The notes below the pieces were generated by a model. That model did no database searches, was not told the origin of the DNA, and saw only the letters and a program-made list of their open reading frames with translations. Of a stretch of 64,000 nt of DNA, positions 40,845 to 50,454 are shown piece after piece. The translations under genes were made by a program, and so were the position numbers. How positions within the stretch are numbered: the stretch's first letter is position 1; each line of letters opens with the position of its first letter. Origin of the DNA: an uncultured Clostridia bacterium (lineage in GTDB: Bacteria > Bacillota > Clostridia > Christensenellales > Borkfalkiaceae); assembly GCA_944341075.1 (NCBI GenBank), contig CALVLV010000002.1, forward strand, positions 53,973 to 117,972, given 5' to 3'.

Positions 40845-41561
40845 ATGGAAGTAAAGGTGAACGCCCTTGTGTTGCGGGCGGCCGACTACGGCGAAAACGA
40901 TAAAATACTCACCCTGCTCACCGCCGAGCGCGGCAAGCTTTCCGCGGGCATAAAGGGTGTAAAAAAGGCGGGGGCAAAGCTTAAGTTTGCCGCGCAGCCA
41001 TTCTGCCTTGCCGAATATATCCTCGCCTGCCGCGGCAGCCGATATACCGTGGTGCAGGCCTCTGAAAGCGAGAGTTTTTACGATATCCGCTGCGATATCT
41101 CAAAATTTTATGCCGCCAGCGCCCTGTGCGAAGCCGCCGCCGCGCTCACTTACGAGGACGATCCCTCGCCGCAGATGTTTTTATATGCAGTGGAGGGGCT
41201 GCGCGACATGTGCGCGGGTGATGAAAGTTTTGCGCTTATAAAGTTCTTGGCGCGCGCCCTGTCGCTGTCGGGCTACGGCTTTTCGGCGGGTGCATGTTCG
41301 GAGTGCGGCAAAGACTTGTGCGGCGAAGGCAAGCTCCGCTTCGATATGTCTTCCGGCTCGTTCACCTGCTGGGACTGCGGCACCGGCTACGGGGTCAGCG
41401 GCTCAACCTACGCCGTGCTGCGCGCCGCCGAAGGCAGGCCGTGCGGAGAGATTACGGATGACGGAAAAAAACGCGCCCTGCGCCTTCTGCGCGAGTTTTA
41501 CGCCTTAAAAACCGATAACCGCTGCGTGGGCCTTTCTGAATTCATCCGTCTGGGCGAGTGA
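40845..41561 (+). CDS. recO: DNA repair protein RecO
   Basis: A 238-residue recombination mediator that loads RecA together with RecR. The N-terminal OB fold starts KVNALVLRAADYGENDKILTLLTAERGKLSA; the zinc finger has CSECGKDL and CWDCG. I take the ATG at 40845, just before EVKVNALVL; a longer frame starting in the hairpin region is not RecO-like. A TATAAT at 40827-40832 could be part of a promoter but without a -35 box. Confidence 0.92.
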   Translation: MEVKVNALVLRAADYGENDKILTLLTAERGKLSAGIKGVKKAGAKLKFAAQPFCLAEYILACRGSRYTVVQASESESFYDIRCDISKFYAASALCEAAAALTYEDDPSPQMFLYAVEGLRDMCAGDESFALIKFLARALSLSGYGFSAGACSECGKDLCGEGKLRFDMSSGSFTCWDCGTGYGVSGSTYAVLRAAEGRPCGEITDDGKKRALRLLREFYALKTDNRCVGLSEFIRLGE

Positions 41562-41695
41562 TCGGCCGCCGCATGTGCAAAACTGATATATTTTTATCGA
41601 AAAATACCGTCAAACGCTTGCAAAAAAATGACATTTATTATAAAATATAATAGGTTAAAGAAAATATCAATTTTTAGTTGGAGGAAAAGTATATA

Positions 41696-44347
41696 ATGGC
41701 TAAAAAGTATTGCTATCTTTTTACCGAAGGCAACGCCAAAATGCGCGAGCTCCTCGGCGGTAAGGGCGCAAACCTTGCAGAGATGACCAGGATAGGTCTT
41801 CCCGTACCCCAGGGTTTCACCATCTCTACCGAAGCGTGCACCCAGTATTATGAAGACGGCAGAAAGATCAATCCCGAGATCCAGGCCGAGATCATGGAGT
41901 ACATCGACAAGATGGAAAAGGTGTGCGGCAAAAAGTTCGGCGACAAGGTAAATCCCCTGCTCGTTTCCGTGCGCTCGGGCGCAAGGGCATCCATGCCCGG
42001 TATGATGGATACCATACTCAACCTCGGCCTCAACGAGGACGTTGTAAATACCATAGCCGCAAAGTCGGGCAACCCCCGCTGGGCATGGGACTGCTACAGA
42101 AGATTCATCCAGATGTTCTCCGACGTCGTAATGGAAGTGGGGAAAAAGTACTTTGAAAAGCTCATCGACAAGATGAAGGCCGAAAAAGGCATCGAATACG
42201 ACGTTGACCTCACGGCAGAAGACCTCAAGTCCCTTGCACACCAGTTCAAGGACGAATACAAAAAGCAGCTCGGCAAAGACTTCCCCGACGATCCCAAGGA
42301 ACAGCTGTTCGAAGCCGTAAAGGCCGTTTTCCGCAGCTGGGACAACCCCCGCGCAAACGTATACCGCATGGATCACGACATCCCCTACAGCTGGGGTACT
42401 GCCGTAAACGTTCAGATGATGGCGTTCGGCAACATGGGCAATACATCGGGCACCGGCGTTGCGTTCACCCGTAACCCCGCCACCGGCGAAAAGGGCCTCA
42501 TGGGCGAGTTCCTTGTAAACGCACAGGGCGAAGACGTTGTTGCAGGCGTGCGCACCCCTCGTCCCATACAGGAAATGGCCACCACTCCCGGCCTTGAAAA
42601 TGCATACAAGGAGTTCGTAAAGGTTTGCGAAACTCTTGAAAATCACTACCACGACATGCAGGACATGGAGTTCACCATCGAAGACGGCAAGCTCTACATG
42701 CTGCAGACGCGTAACGGCAAGCGCACCGCTGCCGCCGCTATAAAAATCGCCTGCGACCTTATAGACGAAGGCATGATCACCGAACAGGAAGCGCTCATGC
42801 AGATAGACGCCAAGTCGCTCGACATGCTCCTTCATCCCCAGTTCGACGCCGCCGCTTTAAAGGCTGCCGATAAAAATAACATAGTCGGCAAGGGTATTGC
42901 CGCTTCCCCCGGCGCAGCCGCAGGTACCATCGTGTTCACCGCAGAAGACGCCGTAAAGGAAGGCAAGGCAGGCAAAAAGGTCGTTCTCGTCCGTCTTGAA
43001 ACCTCCCCCGAAGATATCGAGGGCATGAAGTTCGCCCAGGGCATCCTCACCGTCCGCGGCGGCCAGACTTCGCACGCGGCAGTAGTTGCCCGCGGCATGG
43101 GCACCTGCTGCGTATCGGGCTGCGGCGATATAAAGATGGATGAAGAGAACAAGCAGTTCACCCTTGCAGGCAAGGTATTCAAGGAGGGCGACGCGCTCTC
43201 TCTCGACGGTTCCACCGGCAACATCTACGACTGCCTTATAGCCACCGTTCCCGCAGACCCCAACAGCGGTTACTTCGGCAGGATCATGGCTCTTGCAGAT
43301 AAATATAAGGCACTCGGCGTGCGCACCAACGCAGATACCCCCAACGATGCCAAGCAGGCAGCTGCATTCGGCGCACAGGGCATCGGCCTCTGCCGTACCG
43401 AGCACATGTTCTTCGATCCCGCGCGCATCGGCGCATTCCGCGAAATGATCTGCTCCGACACCAAGGAGGAGAGGGAGGCAGCCCTTGCCAAGATCGAACC
43501 CATGCAGCAGGCAGACTTCGAAGGCCTCATGGAGGCGCTTGAAGGCCAGCCCGTCACCATCCGTTTCCTCGATCCCCCTCTTCATGAGTTCGTTCCTACG
43601 GAGGAAGAGGACATCAAGGCTCTTGCAAAGGCCCAGGGCAAGACGGTCGCTCAGATCAAGCAGATAATCTCTGACCTGCACGAGTTCAACCCCATGATGG
43701 GTCACCGCGGCTGCCGCCTTACGGTAACATATCCCGAAATCGCCGTCATGCAGACCAACGCCGTCATCAAGGCAGCCATCGCCGTTCAGAAGAGGCACCC
43801 CGACTGGAAGGTAGTTCCCGAAATAATGATTCCCCTCGTTGGCGAAATAAAGGAACTTGCATACGTTAAAAAGACGGTGGTTGAAACGGCAGATAAGGTC
43901 ATAAAGGAAGCCGGCGCTGATCTCAAGTACGAGGTAGGCACCATGATAGAGATACCTCGTGCCGCCCTCACCGCCGACGAGATCGCAAAGGAGGCAGAAT
44001 TCTTCTGCTTCGGCACCAACGACCTCACCCAGATGACCTTCGGCTTCTCGCGCGACGACGCAGGCAAATTCCTGCCTTCGTACTACGGCGCAAAGATATA
44101 CGAATTCGATCCGTTTGCCAAGCTCGATACCAAGGGTGTTGGCAAGCTCATGGAAATGGCTGTCAAGCTCGGCAAGAGCACCCGCAAGGATCTTCACTGC
44201 GGTATCTGCGGCGAGCACGGCGGCGATCCTTCGTCCATCGAATTCTGCCATGCCATCGGCCTTGACTATGTTTCCTGCTCGCCTTTCCGCGTGCCCATCG
44301 CAAGGCTCGCCGCAGCGCAGGCCAACATAAAAAATCCCCGCAAGTAA
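41696..44347 (+). CDS. ppdK: pyruvate, phosphate dikinase
   Basis: An 883-residue enzyme that interconverts pyruvate, ATP and phosphate with phosphoenolpyruvate, AMP and pyrophosphate, typical of anaerobic glycolysis. The ATP-grasp domain begins GGKGANLAEM, the phosphocarrier His is in RGGQTSHAAVVARGMG (near residue 459), and the PEP-binding barrel has GIGLCRTEHMF and CFGTNDLTQMTFGFSRDD. Start ATG 41696, with GGAGG 11 bases upstream; an upstream TTG would overlap that site. Codon use looks cleaner than in neighbours (ATC, CTC, GTT preferred; little ATA), consistent with high expression. A terminator follows. Confidence 0.97.
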   Translation: MAKKYCYLFTEGNAKMRELLGGKGANLAEMTRIGLPVPQGFTISTEACTQYYEDGRKINPEIQAEIMEYIDKMEKVCGKKFGDKVNPLLVSVRSGARASMPGMMDTILNLGLNEDVVNTIAAKSGNPRWAWDCYRRFIQMFSDVVMEVGKKYFEKLIDKMKAEKGIEYDVDLTAEDLKSLAHQFKDEYKKQLGKDFPDDPKEQLFEAVKAVFRSWDNPRANVYRMDHDIPYSWGTAVNVQMMAFGNMGNTSGTGVAFTRNPATGEKGLMGEFLVNAQGEDVVAGVRTPRPIQEMATTPGLENAYKEFVKVCETLENHYHDMQDMEFTIEDGKLYMLQTRNGKRTAAAAIKIACDLIDEGMITEQEALMQIDAKSLDMLLHPQFDAAALKAADKNNIVGKGIAASPGAAAGTIVFTAEDAVKEGKAGKKVVLVRLETSPEDIEGMKFAQGILTVRGGQTSHAAVVARGMGTCCVSGCGDIKMDEENKQFTLAGKVFKEGDALSLDGSTGNIYDCLIATVPADPNSGYFGRIMALADKYKALGVRTNADTPNDAKQAAAFGAQGIGLCRTEHMFFDPARIGAFREMICSDTKEEREAALAKIEPMQQADFEGLMEALEGQPVTIRFLDPPLHEFVPTEEEDIKALAKAQGKTVAQIKQIISDLHEFNPMMGHRGCRLTVTYPEIAVMQTNAVIKAAIAVQKRHPDWKVVPEIMIPLVGEIKELAYVKKTVVETADKVIKEAGADLKYEVGTMIEIPRAALTADEIAKEAEFFCFGTNDLTQMTFGFSRDDAGKFLPSYYGAKIYEFDPFAKLDTKGVGKLMEMAVKLGKSTRKDLHCGICGEHGGDPSSIEFCHAIGLDYVSCSPFRVPIARLAAAQANIKNPRK

Positions 44348-44398
44348 TTGCAAATTTCGCGATTGACCGCATAGTATGCGGTAACGAATATAAGAATC

Positions 44399-44434
44399 AA
44401 GCGCGCAAGGCAACGCCCTGCGCGCTTATTTTAT
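44399..44434 (+). terminator. ppdK terminator
   Basis: AAGCGCGCAAGG and CCCTGCGCGCTT (one mismatch) with a five-base loop, then ATTTTAT. Confidence 0.75.
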
Positions 44435-44518
44435 AACTGCAATAACCAAACCTTTGCCTGTTAAATAAACAGAAACTTATTTAAAGATATTGCCTGGTAT
44501 TTATGTTTGTTCATGCTC

Positions 44519-44547
44519 TTGACTGCATGCGCGTAATAATATATAAT
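44519..44547 (+). promoter_or_regulatory. promoter of the zinc-ribbon membrane protein
   Basis: TTGACT (44519-44524), 17 bases, TATAAT (44542-44547). Confidence 0.8.
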
Positions 44548-44596
44548 ATAACCATATATATAACCATGAGTTAATCATGAATATCGGGAGGAAAAT

Positions 44597-44947
44597 ATGA
44601 AGTATTGCAAAAATTGCGGAGCTCAGCTTGACGACTCCGCCGCGTTCTGCACGCATTGCGGCTGTGCGACTGACAATTTTGCCGCGCCGACGCATGCGCC
44701 TGCTGCAACAGAAAGCGACGATACCCTGAACACCGTTGCAAAGGTGTTTATGGTTCTTGGGTGTCTGTCTGTAGGGTGGACGCTGATCCCGCTCATATGG
44801 TGCATCCCCATGACGGTGAGCTTTTTCGGCAAAGTCCGGGATCGCCGCAAGGTAGGTACCGGATTTAAGGTATGTACGCTGTTGTTTGTCAACGTTGTTG
44901 CCGGCATAGTTATGCTCTGCAGAAACGAAGACAAATATTATGATTAA
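44597..44947 (+). CDS. zinc-ribbon membrane protein, unknown function
   Basis: A 116-residue protein. CKNCG at residues 4-8 and CTHCG near residue 22 form a zinc-ribbon of the kind placed at the N terminus of many small Clostridia membrane proteins. A short disordered linker (APTHAPAATES) leads to two transmembrane segments (about 45-68 and 90-108). GGGAGG precedes the ATG and the gene has its own promoter. No enzyme motif is present. Confidence 0.8.
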   Translation: MKYCKNCGAQLDDSAAFCTHCGCATDNFAAPTHAPAATESDDTLNTVAKVFMVLGCLSVGWTLIPLIWCIPMTVSFFGKVRDRRKVGTGFKVCTLLFVNVVAGIVMLCRNEDKYYD

Positions 44948-45028
44948 GCCTGTTAAGCAAATATGTAATTTATGCACGGTTCATGTATGATCGGCAGGGT
45001 TCTTTTATAAGGTAACTTATTGTTTCGG

Positions 45029-45058
45029 TTGACTTTTATATCATTGCGGCTATATAAT
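45029..45058 (+). promoter_or_regulatory. promoter of the 159-residue membrane protein
   Basis: TTGACT (45029-45034), 18 bases, TATAAT (45053-45058). Confidence 0.75.
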
Positions 45059-45098
45059 AATCAATAATCGCATAAGTTTTCACAGAGGATAAAAAATT

Positions 45099-45578
45099 AT
45101 GGTCGCTTTGATATTCTGTACTATCGTACCGTGTGTGCTCGGCGCGTTTCTTACGTTGTTTACAGTGTTCGGCATTCATTATACCGTGACGGGGAAGGAG
45201 CTTTTACCCTTTATCTGCCGCATAACAGATTGGCTCGATACCGCTTCAGATGCTGTTACAGTCATTACGATAATAGCAATGGTTCTTATTGCCGGTTATT
45301 GTGTATATGCCGGGCTGGTATACTTGGGTAACTTTAAGTTTTTTATTGGCGAGCCGGAAGAAAGTACAATAACGTTCAATATTGTGGAGCTTTACGATAA
45401 TAAACTTAAAGTAGATGTTTCAGAAAGCAGCAGTTTTTCGCTTTTGCAGATACTTATGGGAGTATGGAACTATTTTCTTCTGCCTGTGCTTGCCTTTGTT
45501 TTGATCACTGCTTTCGGGTGGCTTGTTTTTATCATACAGCTGATAAGATATCTGACAGGGGCAATAGATCTTGACTGA
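45099..45578 (+). CDS. membrane protein of unknown function
   Basis: I do not recognise this 159-residue protein. Hydrophobic segments lie near residues 3-27, 52-78 and 120-150, with a soluble stretch (about 80-112, EESTITFNIVELYDNKLKVDVS) between the second and third. GAGG precedes the ATG. It has its own promoter and a terminator further down, so it is a single-gene unit. Its base composition looks lower in GC than the flanking genes, which may hint at recent acquisition. Confidence 0.7.
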   Translation: MVALIFCTIVPCVLGAFLTLFTVFGIHYTVTGKELLPFICRITDWLDTASDAVTVITIIAMVLIAGYCVYAGLVYLGNFKFFIGEPEESTITFNIVELYDNKLKVDVSESSSFSLLQILMGVWNYFLLPVLAFVLITAFGWLVFIIQLIRYLTGAIDLD

Positions 45579-45658
45579 GTTTTGATTGCATTGTCAGAAT
45601 TTTATTCTGGCAGGTATCGTGTCTGGAATAAACGGCATTAGCTGAATAAACATGTCTG

Positions 45659-45692
45659 CGCCTGTGCCCTATGCGGCACAGGCGTATATTTT
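45659..45692 (+). terminator. rho-independent terminator
   Basis: CGCCTGTGCC and GGCACAGGCG pair across CTATGC, followed by TATATTTTTTT. Confidence 0.85.
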
Positions 45693-45796
45693 TTTGCATG
45701 AATGTCTGAAACGGCGCTATATATGCAATATGCATATTTATTGCCAGTGCTATAGCCATGTTCCCGCGTATAAAAAGGCATATGCCCTTTTATTGC

Positions 45797-45826
45797 TTGC
45801 AAAGCCGCCGTGCGGTATGCTATAAT
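45797..45826 (+). promoter_or_regulatory. promoter of the polymerase/ligase gene
   Basis: TTGCAA (45797-45802), 18 bases, TATAAT (45821-45826) with an extended -10 (TGCTATAAT). Confidence 0.7.
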
Positions 45827-45912
45827 CCTGTTGTGATTTGAAGCGTTTCAAAACAGCTTCGTTCCGTCCCGAGGCATGTTGCGCGGGACTGTAAAATTAA
45901 AGCGGTGCGGTT

Positions 45913-47484
45913 ATGTCCGCCCCGCACGGAGTAACGGATTTGAATATATTAAGGCAAAGAATAAAAGCGGTGGCGCAATTGCCGGTGCTCAGGCATGTGG
46001 CATGGTTTTTCGATAGTTACTATTTCCCCGCCGTATATGCGGTGCTCGTTTTCCTGTGTTCCGTTCTTGGCTGGGAAATAGCTTTTTTTGCGCTGACTGC
46101 GCTGGCAGTGGTGTTTATATGCGTCTTTTCGCGCGATTCCCGCCCCATGCTGGCGTTTGTATTCCTCACAACCTACTGCATAAGCTGGAAGCACACACCT
46201 CAGCCGCCCTTTTCTTCCGATTTCTTCTACGATAAAGGCGTGCAGACATACCTTCTGTGTCTTGGTATACTGCTTATCGTGTGCATGCTGTTCCGTTTTA
46301 TAGTTTTCCCGCAGGACAGAAATTTTTTCAAGGAGAGCAAATTGCGCCTGGGCATCGCGCTCATGGTCGCCGCCCTGCTTTTGAACGGCGTATTCTTCGG
46401 CGGATATACCATCGCCGACCTGCCGTTCGGCCTGCTCATCGCGCTTTCGCTGTTTGTATTCTATATATTCTTTTTCCATACCATGCGCACCGATGAAAAT
46501 ACTGTCCGATATGTTGCGTATATAATGGTGCTTGCAAGCGGCGTGATATTCCTGCAGCTTGCAAAGATATATATCTTTGACGATATCATAGTCGAAGGCT
46601 CGGTGAACAAAGACATCCTCGTGTCGGGCTGGGGCATGAGCAATAACGTGGGCGGCATGTTAGGAATGTTGTTCCCCGCATGCTTTTACATGGCGGTAAA
46701 AAGCCGCCGCGGCGGTTGGGCGTTCTATGTTCTCGCGTTTGTGTTCTTCGGCGGTGTATGTCTCACTCTCAGCCGCACCTCGGCGCTGGTCAGCGGCATT
46801 GTGCTGGTCGCGTCGGCCATATATCTCAGTATCTCAAAGTCCAACATACGCAAATTTGTGCGCATATTCAACTGCGTGGTGCTTGTGGGCGGCATTGTGT
46901 TCCTTATAGTAATGTGGGACTTTATCCGCGAGCTTCTGGCAGTCTATTTCGACCGCGGTTTCAGCGATTCGGGCAGGTTCTTCATCTGGGAGAGCGGCAT
47001 CAAAAATTTCCTGCGCGCGCCCGTCTTCGGCGTGGGGTTCTACGAACCTATCGCCCCGGACTGGTCTTATAACATTGAAAATTGGATCTTCCCGGACATG
47101 TACCACAACCTGTTCATACAAATGCTGGCAAGCTGCGGCATATTCGGCATAATAGCGCTGTGCGTGCATCTTGTGCAGGTGCTGTTCGCAATAAAAAAGA
47201 GTCCAAACACTCAAAGCCTTTTCTGCCTTATAATCTTTGCGGGCATATTCGGGATGTCATTGCTGGATAACCACATTTTCCATATCTTCCCGGCATTTAT
47301 ATACTCGGTGTTTCTTCTTCTTTCCGAAAGGGAGGGTGAAAGCGGGCCGCTCGTGCTTCTCCGTCCGTTGCTCATCGGCCGCAAAAAGGCGGTGCAGCAG
47401 GGTTCGGGCGAAGTTGCCGCCACAGCAGGGAATACGGGCATGGATAACATCTCCGGCGCAAACGGCGCGGATGACCGCGCCTGA
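45913..47484 (+). CDS. O-antigen ligase/polymerase-like membrane protein (Wzy_C type)
   Basis: A 523-residue protein with about twelve transmembrane helices. The conserved extracytoplasmic block of the Wzy/WaaL group is visible: LTLSRTSALVSG (near residue 280), then RGFSDSGRFFIWESGIKNFL, VFGVGFYEPIAP and MYHNLFIQMLASCG. Such proteins polymerise or attach surface glycans outside the membrane. The C-terminal 40 residues are polar and probably cytoplasmic. It converges on the wzt/wzm operon and so probably belongs to the same surface-polysaccharide locus. Confidence 0.85.
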   Translation: MSAPHGVTDLNILRQRIKAVAQLPVLRHVAWFFDSYYFPAVYAVLVFLCSVLGWEIAFFALTALAVVFICVFSRDSRPMLAFVFLTTYCISWKHTPQPPFSSDFFYDKGVQTYLLCLGILLIVCMLFRFIVFPQDRNFFKESKLRLGIALMVAALLLNGVFFGGYTIADLPFGLLIALSLFVFYIFFFHTMRTDENTVRYVAYIMVLASGVIFLQLAKIYIFDDIIVEGSVNKDILVSGWGMSNNVGGMLGMLFPACFYMAVKSRRGGWAFYVLAFVFFGGVCLTLSRTSALVSGIVLVASAIYLSISKSNIRKFVRIFNCVVLVGGIVFLIVMWDFIRELLAVYFDRGFSDSGRFFIWESGIKNFLRAPVFGVGFYEPIAPDWSYNIENWIFPDMYHNLFIQMLASCGIFGIIALCVHLVQVLFAIKKSPNTQSLFCLIIFAGIFGMSLLDNHIFHIFPAFIYSVFLLLSEREGESGPLVLLRPLLIGRKKAVQQGSGEVAATAGNTGMDNISGANGADDRA

Positions 47485-47533
47485 AGGCGTTTGCAATTAC
47501 TTTTTGGCATAGCCGAGTGCTAAAAAATAAAAG

Positions 47534-47566
47534 GGGCGCCGCGCAACATAATGTTGCGCGGCGCCC
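47534..47566. terminator. GC-rich bidirectional hairpin
   Basis: GGGCGCCGCGCAACAT and ATGTTGCGCGGCGCCC, 16-bp perfect stem, placed between the convergent polymerase and wzt genes. Confidence 0.8.
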
Positions 47567-47580
47567 TGCATATTTAAAGT

Positions 47581-48396
47581 TTATTTAATATTGCCCGTGG
47601 GTATGCCTGCCGCGGGTTTTTCGGGTGCGGGCGTCTTGGGCTTGGGTTTGGTCATCGCCTCTGTATAGTGTTTGAATACGGTGTTTATGTCGCCGTCCTC
47701 GCGCACTACGCCGCCGTCCAGCCATATTGCGCGCTTACAGTATCTTTTGACCGCTTCACCGTGCGAAACTATCAGAAAGGTCAGCCCCTTGCGCTGCAGT
47801 TCGGCAAGTTTTTCGTGGCATTTTTTATTGAACGCGATGTCGCCTACCGATAATATTTCGTCTATCAGCAGTATTTCAGACTCCATATTTATGGCAATGG
47901 AAAAGCCCAGCCTTGCCAGCATACCCGAAGAGTACGTCTTTATAGGCGAGTAAATAAAGTCGCCGAGTTCGGAGAACGAAAGTATTTCGGGCAGTTTTTC
48001 GTCTATCTCTTTTTTAGTATAGCCGAGTATGGCGGCGTTAAGGTATATGTTTTCAAGCCCCGTGGCGTTGCCGTCGAACCCTGCGCCAAGGCGCAGCAAC
48101 GGCGTTATCCTGCCGAAGCGCTTTGCATAGCCGGTTGTCGGCTTGAGTATGCCCGAAACTATCTTTAAAAGCGTAGATTTTCCCGCTCCGTTCTTGCCTA
48201 TAAGCGCCACTGCCTCGCCGCGGTGCACGTCAAAACTTACGCCCTTAAGACATTCGAACTTGCTTTTTTTAAGGTCGCGTTTAAAGGCGCGCACAACAAG
48301 TTCCTTCATGGAATTAACGCCCACTTCGTACTTGTTGAACTTCATGGTAACGTCGCGCACTTCCAGCACAACGTCGTTTCTGCTGTTGTCCATCAT
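47581..48396 (-). CDS. wzt: ABC transporter ATP-binding protein for polysaccharide export
   Basis: A 271-residue ATPase of the Wzt/TagH group: Walker A GKNGAGKST, signature KTYSSGMLARLGFS (instead of LSGGQ, typical for this group), Walker B ILLIDEILSVGD. The N-terminal NKYEVGVNSMKELVVRAFKRDLKK region is typical of polysaccharide exporters. It lacks the C-terminal carbohydrate-binding domain of long Wzt proteins and instead ends in a Pro/Lys tail. ATG at 48396 follows GGGAGA. It pairs with the permease gene 23 bases upstream. Confidence 0.92.
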   Translation of the reverse strand: MMDNSRNDVVLEVRDVTMKFNKYEVGVNSMKELVVRAFKRDLKKSKFECLKGVSFDVHRGEAVALIGKNGAGKSTLLKIVSGILKPTTGYAKRFGRITPLLRLGAGFDGNATGLENIYLNAAILGYTKKEIDEKLPEILSFSELGDFIYSPIKTYSSGMLARLGFSIAINMESEILLIDEILSVGDIAFNKKCHEKLAELQRKGLTFLIVSHGEAVKRYCKRAIWLDGGVVREDGDINTVFKHYTEAMTKPKPKTPAPEKPAAGIPTGNIK

Positions 48397-48419
48397 AAGC
48401 AAAATCTCCCCTCTGCGCG

Positions 48420-49235
48420 TTACAGGTACGCGGCAATTTTGTTTTTAAGCGCCTGCAAAAACAACCAGCCTATCACAAGCGATATCGCGGCAAAACCGTA
48501 CATCGCCACCCACGACATGGCGGAGGGAATAGTGCCTTCGAGCAGCGCGCGGAAGCCTTCTACGTAGTGGTACATGGGGTTGAACACCATTATTTTTGAA
48601 ACAAGTTCGCTTTTGAGTGCGGAAACGGTGTAAAAAATAGGGGTAAGGTAGTTCCATAGTGTTAAAAGCACGGTGTATATGTGCTTTATATCGCGGAAGA
48701 ACACATATAAAGCGCTTAAAAAGTACGAAATACCCAGCGAAAACAATATAAGCGCGGGGAGTATCGCAACGGTAAGCACTATCTGCCAGTGGAACGTAAA
48801 CAACGAGGCCCCCGTGCCGTTCCATATCGGCAGGGCGCGGAAGCCCGCAACTATCAGCAGCGCCACAAACGAAAAGGCGAACGTGACAAGCGCGGAAAAC
48901 ACGTTTGATGTGGGGAATATCTCTATAGGCACGCGCGTCTTCTGCAGCATGTCCCTCTGCCCGACAAGGCAGGTAAGCGAGGTGGAGGTGGAGCTGCGCA
49001 TTACAGCGAATATAATATTGCCCGAAAGTATGAATATCGGGTAGTCAAGCTCGGACCCGTTTCTGCCGAATATTGCCGAAAACACAAACGCCATTACGAT
49101 CATGTTCAGCAGCGGGTTGAGCACCGTCCACAACACGCCTATGACCGAGCGGTAATATTGGTTTTTTATGTTTCTGCGCACCAGAAGGCGCAAAAGATAT
49201 AATCTTTGACTAAGGTTGCCCGTCTTTTTATTCAT
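48420..49235 (-). CDS. wzm: ABC transporter permease for polysaccharide export
   Basis: A 271-residue ABC-2 type permease with six transmembrane helices. SVIGVLWTVLNPLLNMIVMAFVFSAIFGR in the first part and YFLSALYVFFRDIKHIYTVLLTLWNYLTPIFY in the second are the typical Wzm/TagG signatures. Start is the ATG at 49235 after GGAGAAAAAC; a longer frame upstream is basic and not family-like. Together with Wzt it exports an undecaprenyl-linked glycan. Confidence 0.92.
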   Translation of the reverse strand: MNKKTGNLSQRLYLLRLLVRRNIKNQYYRSVIGVLWTVLNPLLNMIVMAFVFSAIFGRNGSELDYPIFILSGNIIFAVMRSSTSTSLTCLVGQRDMLQKTRVPIEIFPTSNVFSALVTFAFSFVALLIVAGFRALPIWNGTGASLFTFHWQIVLTVAILPALILFSLGISYFLSALYVFFRDIKHIYTVLLTLWNYLTPIFYTVSALKSELVSKIMVFNPMYHYVEGFRALLEGTIPSAMSWVAMYGFAAISLVIGWLFLQALKNKIAAYL

Positions 49236-49362
49236 TGTTTTTCTCCGTGGTTGCCGTGCATGTGTTTTGCATGCGCGGAGCACAGTATTATTATAGCCCT
49301 TCCGGCGACGGTTTGTAAAGCCGTATAAAACTATTATTGCCCTGCGCCAGGTTTGTTAATAC

Positions 49363-50454
49363 TTATCGTAATTCGCGCAGCGCGTTTTCATAAAAGTCTG
49401 TAAGTCTGTGAGCTTCTTGCGTTATTTCGTAGTGCGCTTTTTCTATGCACTGTCTTGTATCGTAACTGTGCGCGGCAGGTTCAAGCAGCGCTGCCGCCCA
49501 TTGTTCAACGCCGCCGTCTATAAATTTGCATTTGCCGGTTATGTCGGCCTCTTTGGGAACGTTGACTGAAAGCAGGCATTTTAGTCCCGCCGCCTGAGCC
49601 TCTATGGCAACCATGCCAAGCCCTTCGTAGCGCGAAGGCAGACAGAAAATATCTGCAGCCTTGTACCACGGCGCGGGGTCGCACGGGGGAATAATCTTTA
49701 CCTTGCCGGCTATGCCGCAGCTACTTATTTCTTCTATAATGGTGTGCCGCTCTTTACCGTCGCCCACAAGCACAAGCGTCATTTCCTGTTTTTTTGACGC
49801 TGTTGCAAATGCACGCACCAGCAGCGGTATATCTTTCTGGTATTCAAATCTTCCTACAAACAGCACAACTTTGCCTTCAAGCCCCAGTTCCCGCCTGTAT
49901 TCGGCGTACTGCTTTTCTTCAGAATAAAATCTGCTTCCTTCTATCGCATTAGGCAGAATATATGCTTCGCCCGCACGCTTGCCGAATAAATTTTCGGCGG
50001 CGTACCTGCTGCATGCCATAAGGTGTGTGGCTTTGTCGCACGCAAACGGGCGCAACATTTTTTTAAAAAGATAGTGGTCTGAATATCTGTCGAACGCGCT
50101 GTGGGCGTGGCAGATGCGTATGGGAACGGCGCTGTGCGCCGCGGGGGTAAGGGCAAATGCCGAAAGGGTGGTAAGGTGCGAATGTACTATTTTGTAGTCG
50201 TTGTCAGCGCACACCTTTTCCAAATCAAAGATTCCTTTAATAAAGTTGCGTTGAAAGGGAGATATATAGTATATGCGCGCGTGCGGGTCTGTTTTCCATA
50301 CTTCTTCGTCAAAGGAAGAGGGCGCGTACGTGACAAAATCGAACCTGAACCCTGAAAGGTCGGAGTGTCTGTAGTAATTCAGTAAACAAGCGGCAACGCC
50401 GCCTATGCGCGCGTTGCCGACTATCTGTAAAACATTTATTCTATCGTCACGCAT
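49363..50454 (-). CDS. glycosyltransferase, GT4 family
   Basis: A 363-residue GT-B enzyme. NARIGGVAACLLNYY near the N terminus, VLFVGRFEYQKDIPLLVRAF at the start of the donor domain and LPSRYEGLGMVAIEAQAAGL (the E-x7-E motif) fit retaining GT4 transferases. It overlaps the initiating sugar transferase gene by eight bases, so it may add the second sugar to the lipid carrier. Donor and linkage are unknown. Confidence 0.9.
   Translation of the reverse strand: MRDDRINVLQIVGNARIGGVAACLLNYYRHSDLSGFRFDFVTYAPSSFDEEVWKTDPHARIYYISPFQRNFIKGIFDLEKVCADNDYKIVHSHLTTLSAFALTPAAHSAVPIRICHAHSAFDRYSDHYLFKKMLRPFACDKATHLMACSRYAAENLFGKRAGEAYILPNAIEGSRFYSEEKQYAEYRRELGLEGKVVLFVGRFEYQKDIPLLVRAFATASKKQEMTLVLVGDGKERHTIIEEISSCGIAGKVKIIPPCDPAPWYKAADIFCLPSRYEGLGMVAIEAQAAGLKCLLSVNVPKEADITGKCKFIDGGVEQWAAALLEPAAHSYDTRQCIEKAHYEITQEAHRLTDFYENALRELR

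Larger units (their letters stand above)
45579..45912. other. 334-bp intergenic region
   Basis: Holds a terminator (45659-45692) and the promoter of the polysaccharide polymerase gene (45797-45826). Nothing else was recognised. Confidence 0.6.

Noticed and set aside
41594-44413. Two long antisense open frames opposite ppdK (about 410 and 520 codons)
   Set aside because: They have no ribosome-binding site, no recognisable domain and low-complexity composition; they result from the codon bias of ppdK on the other strand.
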